From Prevotella dentasini JCM 15908 (GTDB lineage: Bacteria > Bacteroidota > Bacteroidia > Bacteroidales > Bacteroidaceae), in contig NZ_BAKG01000013.1 of the NCBI RefSeq assembly GCF_000614065.1, forward strand, positions 25,452 through 89,451: a stretch of 64,000 bases of DNA, read 5' to 3'. Every line of letters starts with the position of its first letter. Within the stretch, counting starts at the first letter, position 1. The notes beneath the pieces were generated by a model that saw only the letters and a program-made list of their open reading frames with translations, ran no database searches and was not told where the DNA came from. The translations under genes and the position numbers were made by a program. Positions 10,313 to 19,080 of the stretch are shown piece after piece.

Positions 10313-11608
10313 ATGAGAAGTACATTCAAGATACTGTTCTATATCAACAGACAGAAGACAAAGGCGGACGGCAACACCGCCATTCTCTGCCGTATCACCA
10401 TAGACGGAAAGAGCGCAGCCATTACCACAGGAGAAGAGTGCCAGCCCTCCGAGTGGAACACTAAACAAGGGCTGACAACCAACAAGAAGACAAACCAAAG
10501 AATCAATGAGTTCAGGGAATTGGTAAAGAAAACCTATCGAGACATACTGGCGAGGGACGGAGTGGTTAGCGTAGAACTTATCAAGAGCCGCTTGCAAGGC
10601 ATTGCCACTAATCCAACAATGCTCCTTGCCATGAGCAAGGCGGAACTGCAATCCGTCAAAGAGTCAGTAGGTAAGTCAAAGGCAGTGGGAACTTATCAGA
10701 ACCTGTATTACTCAGACAAGATGCTCACAGAGTTTGTCAATGACAGAGGGAACGAGGATATACCCATTACTGCCATCACAGAGAAGATGTTCGAGGAATT
10801 TCGTTTCTTCTTGAAGAAGCGTGAATATGCAGCATCGACTATTAACCGTTACCTTTGTTGGCTGAGCCGACTGATGTTTAGGGCAGTGAGCCAAAGAATA
10901 ATCCGCTGCAATCCCTTTGAGCATGCCAAGTATGAGAAGGAGGAAAAGAGAATACGCTTCCTGCAGAAAAGCAATGTAATGAAGATTATGGCAATGAGGA
11001 TGAACGACAGAGAAGCGGAACTGGCACGGCTGATGTTTGTCTTTTCCTGCTTTACAGGGTTGGCTATCGCTGACATGGAAAGTTTAGAATACAGGCATAT
11101 CCAAACGGCAGCAGACGGACAGAGGTATATACGCAAGGAGCGTCAGAAGACAAAGGTCGAGTTTGTCGTACCGCTGCATCCCGTAGCAGAAGCCATCATC
11201 AGCCATTGCAGGAATGAGCAGGAAAGAGACGAAGTGCAGCAGACGATGAAAGAAAAAGGTGAAACCCTTGTCTTCCAACCACATTGCAGCCGTAGCGTGA
11301 TGGGCAAAAACCTGTGCATCGTGGGCAAGGCTTGCGGTATCAGACAGAGATTGTCGTACCATGTTGCAAGGCATACTTTCGGTACGATGAGCCTAAGTGC
11401 AGGCATACCTATTGAGAGCATAGCCAAGATGATGGGGCACGCTTCCATATCAAGCACGCAGATTTATGCACAGGTGACGGACAACAAGATCTCGGAGGAT
11501 ATGGACAGGCTCATTGCCAAACAATCGGCAATGAAGAGAGACATTACGGAGAGAGAGGCTTGTGAACTTTCGGATATACCAATCTGTAAAATGGAGGAAA
11601 CGGCATGA
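10313..11608 (+). CDS. Tyrosine recombinase/integrase (second of a pair)
   Basis: 431-aa recombinase with the N-terminal Bacteroidetes integrase domain (STFKILFYINRQKTKADGN), a SAM-like core-binding domain (residues about 120-215) and a catalytic domain containing CFTGLAIADMESL, RQKTK, the YHVARHTFGTM box and MGHASISSTQIYAQV with the Tyr nucleophile. It is 65 bp downstream of the first integrase and overlaps the next gene by 4 bp (ATGA). Tandem integrases of this kind are common in Bacteroides mobilizable elements. Confidence 0.9.
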   Translation: MRSTFKILFYINRQKTKADGNTAILCRITIDGKSAAITTGEECQPSEWNTKQGLTTNKKTNQRINEFRELVKKTYRDILARDGVVSVELIKSRLQGIATNPTMLLAMSKAELQSVKESVGKSKAVGTYQNLYYSDKMLTEFVNDRGNEDIPITAITEKMFEEFRFFLKKREYAASTINRYLCWLSRLMFRAVSQRIIRCNPFEHAKYEKEEKRIRFLQKSNVMKIMAMRMNDREAELARLMFVFSCFTGLAIADMESLEYRHIQTAADGQRYIRKERQKTKVEFVVPLHPVAEAIISHCRNEQERDEVQQTMKEKGETLVFQPHCSRSVMGKNLCIVGKACGIRQRLSYHVARHTFGTMSLSAGIPIESIAKMMGHASISSTQIYAQVTDNKISEDMDRLIAKQSAMKRDITEREACELSDIPICKMEETA

Positions 11609-12021
11609 ATACGAGCTATAGACCAAAAACAATGACCGACACGTACAATCATCGCAGTATCTTTGATTGGGGCAATAATATGCAGGTTGTCCGCAAGGGT
11701 AAAGGCGAGATAGCCATGACAGAAAGTGAGCTTGTGAGATTCTTCGGTGTAACATGGAAAAAGCTCAATCATAGGCTTCAGACGATAATAAAATCTTCCA
11801 ACCTGTATCCCGATGAGAGGGTTGCAGGTGAGGAGGAAGTCATAATCAACGAACAACTCAAAGGTTATGCACCGCTCTATCCGCTTCCTGTCATCATCGC
11901 CCTGTCCTTTCTGTTGGACAGCATGGAAGCGCATTTGTTCAGAAAGTATATCAGTAGAAGATTGCAGACAGAGTCTATCATTGTAACGCCAGTCTTCCTG
12001 TTGGGCAATACCAAGAACTGA
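11605..12021 (+). CDS. Small protein coupled to the integrases, function unknown
   Basis: 138 aa, overlapping the second integrase by ATGA, so translationally coupled. The segment MTESELVRFFGVTWKKLNHRLQTIIKS looks helical and could be a DNA-binding fold; the C-terminal half contains a hydrophobic helix (PLPVIIALSFLL) and a basic stretch. I do not recognise a named family. Position suggests a recombination accessory or regulator. It is the last gene before the cargo. Confidence 0.6.
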   Translation: MNTSYRPKTMTDTYNHRSIFDWGNNMQVVRKGKGEIAMTESELVRFFGVTWKKLNHRLQTIIKSSNLYPDERVAGEEEVIINEQLKGYAPLYPLPVIIALSFLLDSMEAHLFRKYISRRLQTESIIVTPVFLLGNTKN

Positions 12022-12034
12022 TGGATATATTTCC

Positions 12035-12177
12035 TTTTTCTTTCACCGATTATATCTTACTACATTACTACAATAAGAGTTAAAGCGGTGAAAGAGAAAG
12101 GATTAACGTGTAGTTGGGTACTCAAAATAATTATACTACGCAGTAACTACATTTGCCTTTCTTCTTTCACCGCTTTA
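12035..12177. repeat. CTTTCACCG repeats: three copies, two forming a 15-bp inverted repeat
   Basis: TTTTTCTTTCACCG occurs at 12035-12048 and again, identical over 14 bp, at 22334-22347 on the far side of the cargo and HTH genes. Between 12081 and 12177 a 15-bp perfect inverted repeat (TAAAGCGGTGAAAGA at 12081-12095; its complement at 12163-12177) contains the same core. This could be a cargo insertion boundary, a protein-binding site, or a convergent terminator between the integrase operon and the peptide operon, which meet here. No gene is present in 12022-12195. Confidence 0.5.
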
Positions 12178-12195
12178 TTACGGTTAAAAAGGGAA

Positions 12196-12675
12196 TTATA
12201 TGCTATTTGTTATTTGCCTGACTATCCTCTGAAGCACGCTTTCATTGCTTACAAGTATAGATGCCGTGCCCGTCATTCCGCTGATAATTTTATACCTGCA
12301 ATCCGTTATCCTTACCTGTGCCGTGAACACGCTGACAACTTCCGTTTGTCGGGGTGTATGCGATGTGGCGGTTATAATGCCATGGGCAACTCCGTATGTT
12401 TCAGCATCGTAACCCTCAAATTCGATGTTTGCAGTCATTCCTCTCGCTATTGTATTCACGTATTTATAAGGAATTTTTATTGTGCCTTGTTGGGCATTTG
12501 TTATTTGTACCTTTGCACTGATGGTTTCGGGATAAGGTATAAAGTATGCGCCCACCAGCAGTGCCAATATCACAAAGGTGATAATCGTGATGCCATAGCG
12601 CACAATTCTTGACGGTATCTCGCCAATGATGTGCCTTACCTTCTCGCTGCGGAGTTCTATCTTGTCGTCTGCCAT
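12196..12675 (-). CDS. Very short HlyD-like membrane fusion protein
   Basis: 159 aa with one N-terminal membrane helix (YGITIITFVILALLVGAYF, residues about 28-46) and then beta-rich sequence with GMTANIEFEGYDAETYGVAHGII and VRITDCRYKIISGMTGTASIL, which match the beta-barrel part of HlyD/AcrA adaptors. The long coiled-coil hairpin and most of the lipoyl domain of normal adaptors (300-450 aa) are missing. It is the last gene of the peptide operon, 22 bp after the C39 ABC transporter, so it probably assists that exporter. Whether it is a natural minimal form or an internal deletion cannot be decided from one copy; both ends look intact. Confidence 0.7.
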   Translation of the reverse strand: MADDKIELRSEKVRHIIGEIPSRIVRYGITIITFVILALLVGAYFIPYPETISAKVQITNAQQGTIKIPYKYVNTIARGMTANIEFEGYDAETYGVAHGIITATSHTPRQTEVVSVFTAQVRITDCRYKIISGMTGTASILVSNESVLQRIVRQITNSI

Positions 12676-12697
12676 AGTTGTTTTGCCTTTCCTAATG

Positions 12698-14893
12698 TCA
12701 GTTGCCCAGTTCCAATTGATTTTTCACAAGGTTATAGTATACACCCCGCTTCGATGTGAGTGTTTCGTGGTTGCCAATTTCCACCACCTTGCCTTTATCT
12801 AATACCACTATCTGGTCGGCATTTTTCACCGTACTTAGTCGGTGCGCCACGATAACTACTGTCTTGCCTTTGTAGAACTCGTCCAAATGCTCCACAATCA
12901 TGCGCTCATTGTTGGCATCGAGCGAGTTGGTGGCTTCGTCAAGGAAGATATAATCGGGATTCTTGTACACGGCTCTTGCTATCAAGATGCGCTGTTTCTG
13001 TCCCTGACTCAAGCCCACACCATCGCGACCAATCTTTGTGTTGTATTTTAAGGGCAGCCCCATCACATAATCGTGAATACAGGCTATCTCGGCAGCTTTC
13101 AGCAAATGCTCCTTGTCAATCTCTCCATTATCTACGGCAATGTTCCTTGCAATGCTCTCGGAGAATATCACACCGTCCTGCATCACCACGCCACATTGTC
13201 TGCGCCACCATTTTTTGTTGAGCGCATTTACATCAGTTCCTCCAATGGTGATTTGTCCGCCCAATACGGGATAATAGCCAAGCACGAGCTTGATGAGCGT
13301 TGTTTTACCGCTGCCCGACGCACCTACGATGGCTGTTACTTTGCCTTTGGGGATTGTGAGGCTTACATCATCAATGATAGTTTTCAGTGCGTGTGGGTCG
13401 TACTTGAAGTTTACGGTTTCAAGGTCTATGCCTTGATTTTTTTCTTTCACTGCCATTTCCAATCCTTGCTTTCCGTTCTCATCATTCATGCGGTGGATTT
13501 CATTGATACGCTCAAGACTTATCTTCACGTCCTGCACCGAATAGAAGAAACTCATCAACTGCTCAACGGGTGAGTTGAGTTGTCCGATGATATACTGTAC
13601 GGCGAGCATCATACCCAGTGTGAGTTGTCCGTGAATGACGGCTGTTGCTGCCACCACCGTAATGACGATGTTCTTCAGTTCGTTGATAAAGATACTTCCT
13701 GCCTCTTGTGTCTGCTGGAGTTTCAGCGACTTCATCTGCACCCCAAAGAGGTCTGCCTGCACGTCCTCCCACTCCCAGCGTCTTCGCTGCTCGCAGTCTT
13801 GGAGCTTTATCTCCTGCATGGAGGTGATAAACTCGTAGGTCTTGTTGTTGTTGATGGCTTGCTGCTCAAAGAGTTCATAGTCGAGTACCTTTCTGCGTCT
13901 GAGGAAGAGTGCAAGCCAACCGCCATAGAGTAAGCTGCCGAACATAAAGATAGCAAAGACAAGCCAATTATAGGACAGCAGTACGATGCTGAACACCACA
14001 AAGGTAAAGAGTGAGAACACTATGCTAAGCGTCTGCTGTGTCAGGAACGTATTCACACGGCTATGATCACCCATGCGCTGCATAAGGTCGCCCATCAGTT
14101 TGGTATCGAAGAATGACATCGGCAGCTTTAAGAGCTTGATGAAGAAGTCGCTCACCAATGAGATATTGATGCGCAGCGATATGTGTAGCAAAAGCCATCG
14201 ACGAATAAAGTCGATGGCGGTTCGACTTATGGTAAGCATCAGTTGGGCCAAGAGTATCAGCCAAATAAAGCCGATGTTTTGGTTCTTGATTCCTACGTCC
14301 ACAATGGATTGCGTGAGGAAAGGCAGGATAAGCTGCAATAGGCTGCCCACCAACAGGCCTAAGACAATCTGTCCGAAATACTTTCGGTATTTCTTGATAT
14401 AGCCAAAGAGGAACTTAAACGAGCGTTCATCTGTTGTCTGTTCATCTGTCTGCTTTTCATAAAAGGCAGGTGTGGGTTCTAAGAACATCGCAATTCCCTT
14501 TTCCTCACCGCCCGATTGGGTGCTGATCCAATGCTTCTTGAACTCATCAAGGTTGTACTTCACAAGTCCTTTAGCAGGGTCGGCTATGTAGAAAATCTTT
14601 CCTTTCTTTACTTTATACAACACCACAAAGTGGTTTTGATTCCAGTGAAGAATGCAGGGAGACTTAACTTTTTTTATACTGCTAATATCTATTTTCCCAC
14701 ATTCACTCTCTAGCCCAATACTTGAAGCAGTATTCTTTATGCTTAACATAGAAACTCCTTCTGTTGTAGAGCTACATATATCAGATAGATATTCCAAAGA
14801 ATAAACCCTATGGTAGAATCCACAAACCATTTTCAGGCAGGCTATACCACACTGCATCGAATCGAACTGTCTATAAAAAGGGAATTGATACAT
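12698..14893 (-). CDS. Peptidase-containing ABC transporter (C39 bacteriocin exporter)
   Basis: 731-aa PCAT that removes a double-glycine leader and exports the peptide across the inner membrane. The N-terminal C39 peptidase has the full catalytic set: Gln9, Cys15 (QFDSMQCGIACL), His88 (NQNHFVVLY) and Asp105 (IADPAKG). A six-helix transmembrane domain follows (about 165-440), then the ATPase with Walker A GASGSGKTT, signature LSQGQKQRI, Walker B IFLDEAT and the H-loop VAHRLSTV. The likely substrate is the LKGG-containing peptide encoded at 18677-18898 in the same operon. Confidence 0.93.
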   Translation of the reverse strand: MYQFPFYRQFDSMQCGIACLKMVCGFYHRVYSLEYLSDICSSTTEGVSMLSIKNTASSIGLESECGKIDISSIKKVKSPCILHWNQNHFVVLYKVKKGKIFYIADPAKGLVKYNLDEFKKHWISTQSGGEEKGIAMFLEPTPAFYEKQTDEQTTDERSFKFLFGYIKKYRKYFGQIVLGLLVGSLLQLILPFLTQSIVDVGIKNQNIGFIWLILLAQLMLTISRTAIDFIRRWLLLHISLRINISLVSDFFIKLLKLPMSFFDTKLMGDLMQRMGDHSRVNTFLTQQTLSIVFSLFTFVVFSIVLLSYNWLVFAIFMFGSLLYGGWLALFLRRRKVLDYELFEQQAINNNKTYEFITSMQEIKLQDCEQRRRWEWEDVQADLFGVQMKSLKLQQTQEAGSIFINELKNIVITVVAATAVIHGQLTLGMMLAVQYIIGQLNSPVEQLMSFFYSVQDVKISLERINEIHRMNDENGKQGLEMAVKEKNQGIDLETVNFKYDPHALKTIIDDVSLTIPKGKVTAIVGASGSGKTTLIKLVLGYYPVLGGQITIGGTDVNALNKKWWRRQCGVVMQDGVIFSESIARNIAVDNGEIDKEHLLKAAEIACIHDYVMGLPLKYNTKIGRDGVGLSQGQKQRILIARAVYKNPDYIFLDEATNSLDANNERMIVEHLDEFYKGKTVVIVAHRLSTVKNADQIVVLDKGKVVEIGNHETLTSKRGVYYNLVKNQLELGN

Positions 14894-14949
14894 TTATTCC
14901 GTGAACTAATATTCTATTAATTATCCATACACTACGAAGGTATGTATTT

Positions 14950-17235
14950 TTATAATCGTTTCAGCTCGCTCTGTCCGGCTGTCTGGCCTTTATATTTTGA
15001 TCGGACTGGATTAAAGGAATAGGAGACGGTCAAGCTGATGACGGGATGCCGATAATCAACACGGTGCGAGGTATAGGCCTCGGCATATTGCGAATAACCC
15101 TTTTCCTTGGAATTGAACAGATCCAATGCGCTCAACTTTACCCACCAGTTCTTCATATTTTTCTGAACAGCCATATCTACCCTGAGCAACGGTTCCGACA
15201 TATATGTGTCGGCATTGCCTTTAAGGTTTCCGCTCACATTCACTACGATGTACCAGTCTTTGGGCAGCGTGACAAAATTTTTCCACTGCAACCCCCACTG
15301 CGGCCGATTGTAGGAAAGTCCGTTATGCGACAGCCATTGCTTATGTACCCACAGGTTCCACGACGGTTTCCATATCTTGAAAAGCGTAGGAGCATAAGAG
15401 AGGCTACTGTATGCGCTCGAATAGGAATGATTCTCCTCACCGGATAGGACAGCCGGCACCTGATTCATTACGTCGAACCACGTGATGACGGCATTTTTCC
15501 CATAAGTATAGTCGCATATAAAGATGAGATCCTTGTAAGATGCGCTGAAAGACACGTTGTGGTTATAAGTAGGCTTCAGTTGGGAGTTGCCTCTGTCGTA
15601 ACGGAAATCGCTGATGTAATGCAGTCCGTCGTCCAACTGGCTGTAAGTCGGATTGCTGGTATATATGTTATAACTCAACATGAGCGACAGACGATTCACG
15701 TCGTAAGAGAAGGAAACGGAGGGCAACAGGCGATGATAGGTACGACTACTGGCATTAATGAGCTTGCCTCCGGCATAATAGTCGTAGTTGGTGTATTCGT
15801 ACTTCAGGCCAAGTCGGGAAGATAGGTGACCGAAGCTACGGCTGTAATTAATAAACACACTGGCTGCCGACTGCTTCGACTCGTTGTCGTTGTTTTCCAG
15901 TACGCCCGTATAGTCGCTGTTGTCAATATTATATTTCTGACGGAAATGGGTGTAAGTGGCTTCGAAACCATATTCCAACTGGTTCTTTCCCAACGACGAG
16001 GAGAAAACCGTTTTCAGTGCTCCAAGGTCGGAAGCAATCTTGTTGACAGGAATGAGCATTGAATTGGCTGTGTTCTGCTTACTCTCGACCGTCTGTCTGC
16101 CATTGCTGTTGTTATGCACATAGCTGGCATCGACGTTGAGAGCCAACTTATCACTGAACCTATTCTCATAATACAGACTCACATTATGACTGCCATTCTG
16201 CGAGAAAGTGTGCGACCGTGTGTCGAACTCGGTAAGCTCGTTGCCCTGCTGCATGTGATTATGATAAGACTGGTCGGAATGGCCAGAAAATGTTCGTGAA
16301 AAGATGTAGGTAGCACCGAGTGACTGTTTCTCAGAGAACTGATTGTTGAAGCCCAATATGACGGAACCGTTCTTCGATGAACTGTAGCCATCGCCCGAAT
16401 AATCGGCATTGACATCCTGTCCGCCATACCGAAAGCGGTAAGTGTCTGTACGCAGATAATGCAACTTGCTGAAAGTTTCGTACGACGAACTCATAAACAC
16501 ATCCAGTCCCTTGTGGCGATAGTTCAAGTCGAGCCATCCGTCTGTTGTCCAACAGCTGGACACACTCTCCTTCATGGTCAGCGTTCCGCCCAGTCCCTCT
16601 CCGACGGGTTTCAGTGTGGTAATGAAGAGTACGGCACGCACAGATGAACCATACTTTGCTCCAGGATTCATATCTATCCTGATGTCTTTTATCATGTCGC
16701 TCGTTATGCGGTCCAGTTCGCTCCAGCTGCGCATACGCTTGTTATTGATGTAGATGAGAGGTGTTCCTCTACCCAAGACACTTACTCCGTCGGTACTCAT
16801 CATCGGCAACTGTTGCAGCACATCGGTTGCTCTGCCCAACTGGCTGTACACCGTGCCTTGAATGCTGGATACGAACACGCCATTCTTCATTCGGAACGCA
16901 GGACGCGTGGCCGTTATCGTAACGCCGTTTAGAATTTGTTCTGAAGGTGAAAGCAATACCGTCATGTGTTCGGAAGCCGGCAGAATCAACGTCTTGCATC
17001 CTACATACGATATTTTCACCAACTTATCTACAGGAGAAGCATCGAAAGCAAACGTTCCATCTTCATTCGACACGACTCCCGTAACATACGCAGAATCGGA
17101 TGCCTGAAGCAATGACACAGTCGCGTAAGGAATAAAAACGCTATCGTTCTCCATTACAACTCCATTAATGCTTTGAGCATTCAGACAAGTAGAATAGGTC
17201 AAAGCAACCAAAAAAGACGTGATATATTTATTCAT
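14950..17235 (-). CDS. Outer-membrane beta-barrel protein (TonB-receptor-like) of the peptide operon
   Basis: 761 aa with a signal peptide (MNKYITSFLVALTYSTCLNA), a carboxypeptidase-regulatory-like beta-sandwich (INGVVMENDSVFIPYATVSLL), a plug-like domain (NGVTITATRPAFRMKNGVFV, GRGTPLIYINNKR) and a large C-terminal beta-barrel rich in aromatic alternating strands. It resembles the Outer membrane beta-barrel 3/TonB-dependent receptor-like proteins of Bacteroidetes. No TonB box was identified. Lying between the maturase and the exporter, it could be the outer-membrane exit or uptake protein for the peptide, or an immunity factor. It starts 11 bp upstream of the maturase stop, i.e. is tightly linked in one operon. 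Confidence 0.8.
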   Translation of the reverse strand: MNKYITSFLVALTYSTCLNAQSINGVVMENDSVFIPYATVSLLQASDSAYVTGVVSNEDGTFAFDASPVDKLVKISYVGCKTLILPASEHMTVLLSPSEQILNGVTITATRPAFRMKNGVFVSSIQGTVYSQLGRATDVLQQLPMMSTDGVSVLGRGTPLIYINNKRMRSWSELDRITSDMIKDIRIDMNPGAKYGSSVRAVLFITTLKPVGEGLGGTLTMKESVSSCWTTDGWLDLNYRHKGLDVFMSSSYETFSKLHYLRTDTYRFRYGGQDVNADYSGDGYSSSKNGSVILGFNNQFSEKQSLGATYIFSRTFSGHSDQSYHNHMQQGNELTEFDTRSHTFSQNGSHNVSLYYENRFSDKLALNVDASYVHNNSNGRQTVESKQNTANSMLIPVNKIASDLGALKTVFSSSLGKNQLEYGFEATYTHFRQKYNIDNSDYTGVLENNDNESKQSAASVFINYSRSFGHLSSRLGLKYEYTNYDYYAGGKLINASSRTYHRLLPSVSFSYDVNRLSLMLSYNIYTSNPTYSQLDDGLHYISDFRYDRGNSQLKPTYNHNVSFSASYKDLIFICDYTYGKNAVITWFDVMNQVPAVLSGEENHSYSSAYSSLSYAPTLFKIWKPSWNLWVHKQWLSHNGLSYNRPQWGLQWKNFVTLPKDWYIVVNVSGNLKGNADTYMSEPLLRVDMAVQKNMKNWWVKLSALDLFNSKEKGYSQYAEAYTSHRVDYRHPVISLTVSYSFNPVRSKYKGQTAGQSELKRL

Positions 17236-17246
17236 AGCACTTATGT

Positions 17247-18569
17247 TTAAATTGCATATATTTTATAAGAATCTTCTTTATCTTTTTTCGCATGCTCTAA
17301 AAGACATTCCTTTAATATCTGCTGATTATTTAAGAAACAACATGTATTATACTGTTTACCCTCAAAGATATTTTTATGCTTAAACCATTGGCAGCCTCCA
17401 TCACACACAGGGAACAGTGCACAATCCTTACATTTCTGGGTATTATAGATAGACGTATCATATAAATAGTGACTTACTAATGTCGGATTCTTTAATTTGT
17501 CATTCTGAATATTTCCTATTATTCTTTCAGGCGAATTGAAATCATTCCAACATTTATACATTTCACCACTTGGACCTATGATAAAACTACTATTCCGATT
17601 TACCATACATCCTTTTTGCAAATCTATGTGCGGAAAGAAGTCTACAGGAACTCCTTCTTTCTCTATTCTTTTATAAAATTGAAAACGCTTAATGTCAAAC
17701 AATGATTTATAACACATTTTGCAACCATCTTTACTGGTTTCACGGATGAATCCTGGATATGGATTAACTTTATGTGTACCATATCTTTGTATGAATTTCT
17801 TATATAGCGGTGCAAAATCATTTTCATTGTCCTTATTTACATTTATGCGTAAATCTATTTTGAAATCATCTGGAACCTGCCTGACAAGATTGTCAAGATT
17901 ATTTATTATTTTAGCAAAAGTACGCCCTTTATTTCCTTTTAAGAAGCGAGTTTTATTATGATTTTCTTCATCTCCATCAAAAGATATCTGAATTTCAGTA
18001 AATCCAAGATTAATCATATCTCGAATTACATTATCAGACAAAAGATAACCATTTGTAATAATAGATTGTGAGCATATCTTTACTTTACAATTATTGCGTA
18101 TTTTTAGTATGATTTGCTTTATCTTATCAAAAGCCATGAGAGGTTCGCCACCATACCATGTCAAGTCAAGTTTTTTTACAGAAGAATATCCATTAATAAA
18201 GCAAATAAGATTTTCTATTACATCATCTGAAATTACCTTTGTTTTCTTTTCACCTTCAAAACAATATGGGCAAGCAAAATTGCATCCCGTAGTGGGGGCT
18301 ATCACTAAACTCAAAGAATCTGTAACACCAATATTAGAGAGGTAACTCAATTTGCAAGAATCATAAAAGTCATACTGATGTTCGTCATCAATTATGATTT
18401 TTTTCTCCTTAAGTACATCTATAAATTCTTTTTCAATTTCGTTATAAGCTCCATTATACAATTTTTCATAAATGTCTTCTGATAATAAAGAGAGGAACTC
18501 TGTTTCAGAGTTATATAGATAAAATTTATTATCTCTCTCAAATAATATAGTATATAAGGATAACTTCAT
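17247..18569 (-). CDS. Radical SAM/SPASM peptide maturase
   Basis: 441 aa from the chosen start. The N-terminus (MKLSLYTILF...YLYNSETEF) resembles the peptide-recognition region of SPASM maturases. The 4Fe-4S motif CxxxCxxC is at residues 96-103 (GCNFACPYCFEG), followed by WYGGEPL. The C-terminal SPASM domain supplies extra cluster ligands (GCMVNRNSSF, YKCWNDF, CKDCALFPVCDGGC, TCC). Such enzymes make carbon-carbon or thioether crosslinks in RiPPs. ATGs at 18575 and 18569 are both possible; 18569 fits family starts. It lies directly downstream of the precursor gene, so the precursor is the obvious substrate. Confidence 0.9.
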   Translation of the reverse strand: MKLSLYTILFERDNKFYLYNSETEFLSLLSEDIYEKLYNGAYNEIEKEFIDVLKEKKIIIDDEHQYDFYDSCKLSYLSNIGVTDSLSLVIAPTTGCNFACPYCFEGEKKTKVISDDVIENLICFINGYSSVKKLDLTWYGGEPLMAFDKIKQIILKIRNNCKVKICSQSIITNGYLLSDNVIRDMINLGFTEIQISFDGDEENHNKTRFLKGNKGRTFAKIINNLDNLVRQVPDDFKIDLRINVNKDNENDFAPLYKKFIQRYGTHKVNPYPGFIRETSKDGCKMCYKSLFDIKRFQFYKRIEKEGVPVDFFPHIDLQKGCMVNRNSSFIIGPSGEMYKCWNDFNSPERIIGNIQNDKLKNPTLVSHYLYDTSIYNTQKCKDCALFPVCDGGCQWFKHKNIFEGKQYNTCCFLNNQQILKECLLEHAKKDKEDSYKIYAI

Positions 18570-18676
18570 AAGCATTAGTGTTAAAAACAAGTGAACTTAA
18601 TAACAAGAGTCATTATTTGTGGAATACTTTAAGTTATTAAGTCCACTATTTTACGTTTATGATTTCAATTATAAAA

Positions 18677-18898
18677 TTATGGTTTATTAGTAGTAGAACC
18701 GTTAGTGTCTGTAGGAGGTTTTACCGGCTCTGGCTTAACCTTGTTGCCAATGCAAGCAACGGCATTTCCTTTGTAACAACCACACGACGTAAGACTTGGA
18801 CAATCAGTAGAACTTCCAAATCCACCTTTCAACATCTCTAAGGATGTTTCATTCATTACCTCTCCATTGTGGAGAATCTCTAAAAAACATTTTTCCAT
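18677..18898 (-). CDS. Double-glycine leader peptide precursor (candidate RiPP/bacteriocin)
   Basis: 73 aa. The leader ends in SLEMLKGG (Gly25-Gly26), the C39 peptidase cleavage signature. The predicted 47-residue core begins FGSSTDC and has four cysteines (33, 39, 41, 49) with CPSLTSCGCYKGN at its heart, then a Pro/Thr/Asn-rich tail without cysteine (KPEPVKPPTDTN). An internal ATG (residue 15) would give a shorter leader. It is first in the operon with maturase, barrel, exporter and adaptor, behind a regulated promoter. The layout matches the GG-Bacteroidales natural product precursor class; the product's modification and activity are unknown. Confidence 0.8.
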   Translation of the reverse strand: MEKCFLEILHNGEVMNETSLEMLKGGFGSSTDCPSLTSCGCYKGNAVACIGNKVKPEPVKPPTDTNGSTTNKP

Positions 18899-18994
18899 AT
18901 AATATTAGTTTTGTGCCATCTTATAGCTTCTGGCATTGCTCCTTTTGACAGTTAGGTCTGCTTTATAATCTTGTCGACTTGATTATTTCTGTTG

Positions 18995-19002
18995 CAAATA
19001 TA
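18995..19002 (-). promoter_or_regulatory. Peptide operon -7 element (TATATTTG)
   Basis: On the minus strand TATATTTG fits TAnnTTTG. Its centre is exactly 34 bp from the centre of the palindromic box at 19026-19039. Predicted leader of about 90 nt before the precursor start at 18898. Confidence 0.65.
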
Positions 19003-19025
19003 TTTATATCTCCAAATTATTTCGC

Positions 19026-19039
19026 TACACAAAAGTGTA
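19026..19039. promoter_or_regulatory. Operator box 1 (TACACAAAAGTGTA), peptide operon, proximal
   Basis: Perfect 5-bp inverted repeat TACAC/GTGTA around AAAA. It is centred 34 bp upstream of the -7 centre, so at about -41 from the start of transcription, the position of LuxR-type class II activator sites. Proposed binding site of the LuxR-like protein at 19898-20653. Confidence 0.7.
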
Positions 19040-19062
19040 ATAGAGAATATGTTCGTTTAAAT

Positions 19063-19080
19063 ATTACACAAAAGTGTAAT
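19063..19080. promoter_or_regulatory. Operator box 2 (ATTACACAAAAGTGTAAT), peptide operon, distal
   Basis: An 18-bp version of the same palindrome (7-bp arms), centred 39 bp upstream of box 1. It touches the stop codon of the GNAT gene (19080-19082), so the control region of the peptide operon begins where the GNAT gene ends. Confidence 0.7.

Noticed and set aside
12088..12612. Plus-strand open frame of 174 codons overlapping the HlyD-like gene
   Set aside because: Cysteine- and tyrosine-rich shadow of the minus-strand adaptor gene; the adaptor has a membrane helix and family motifs.
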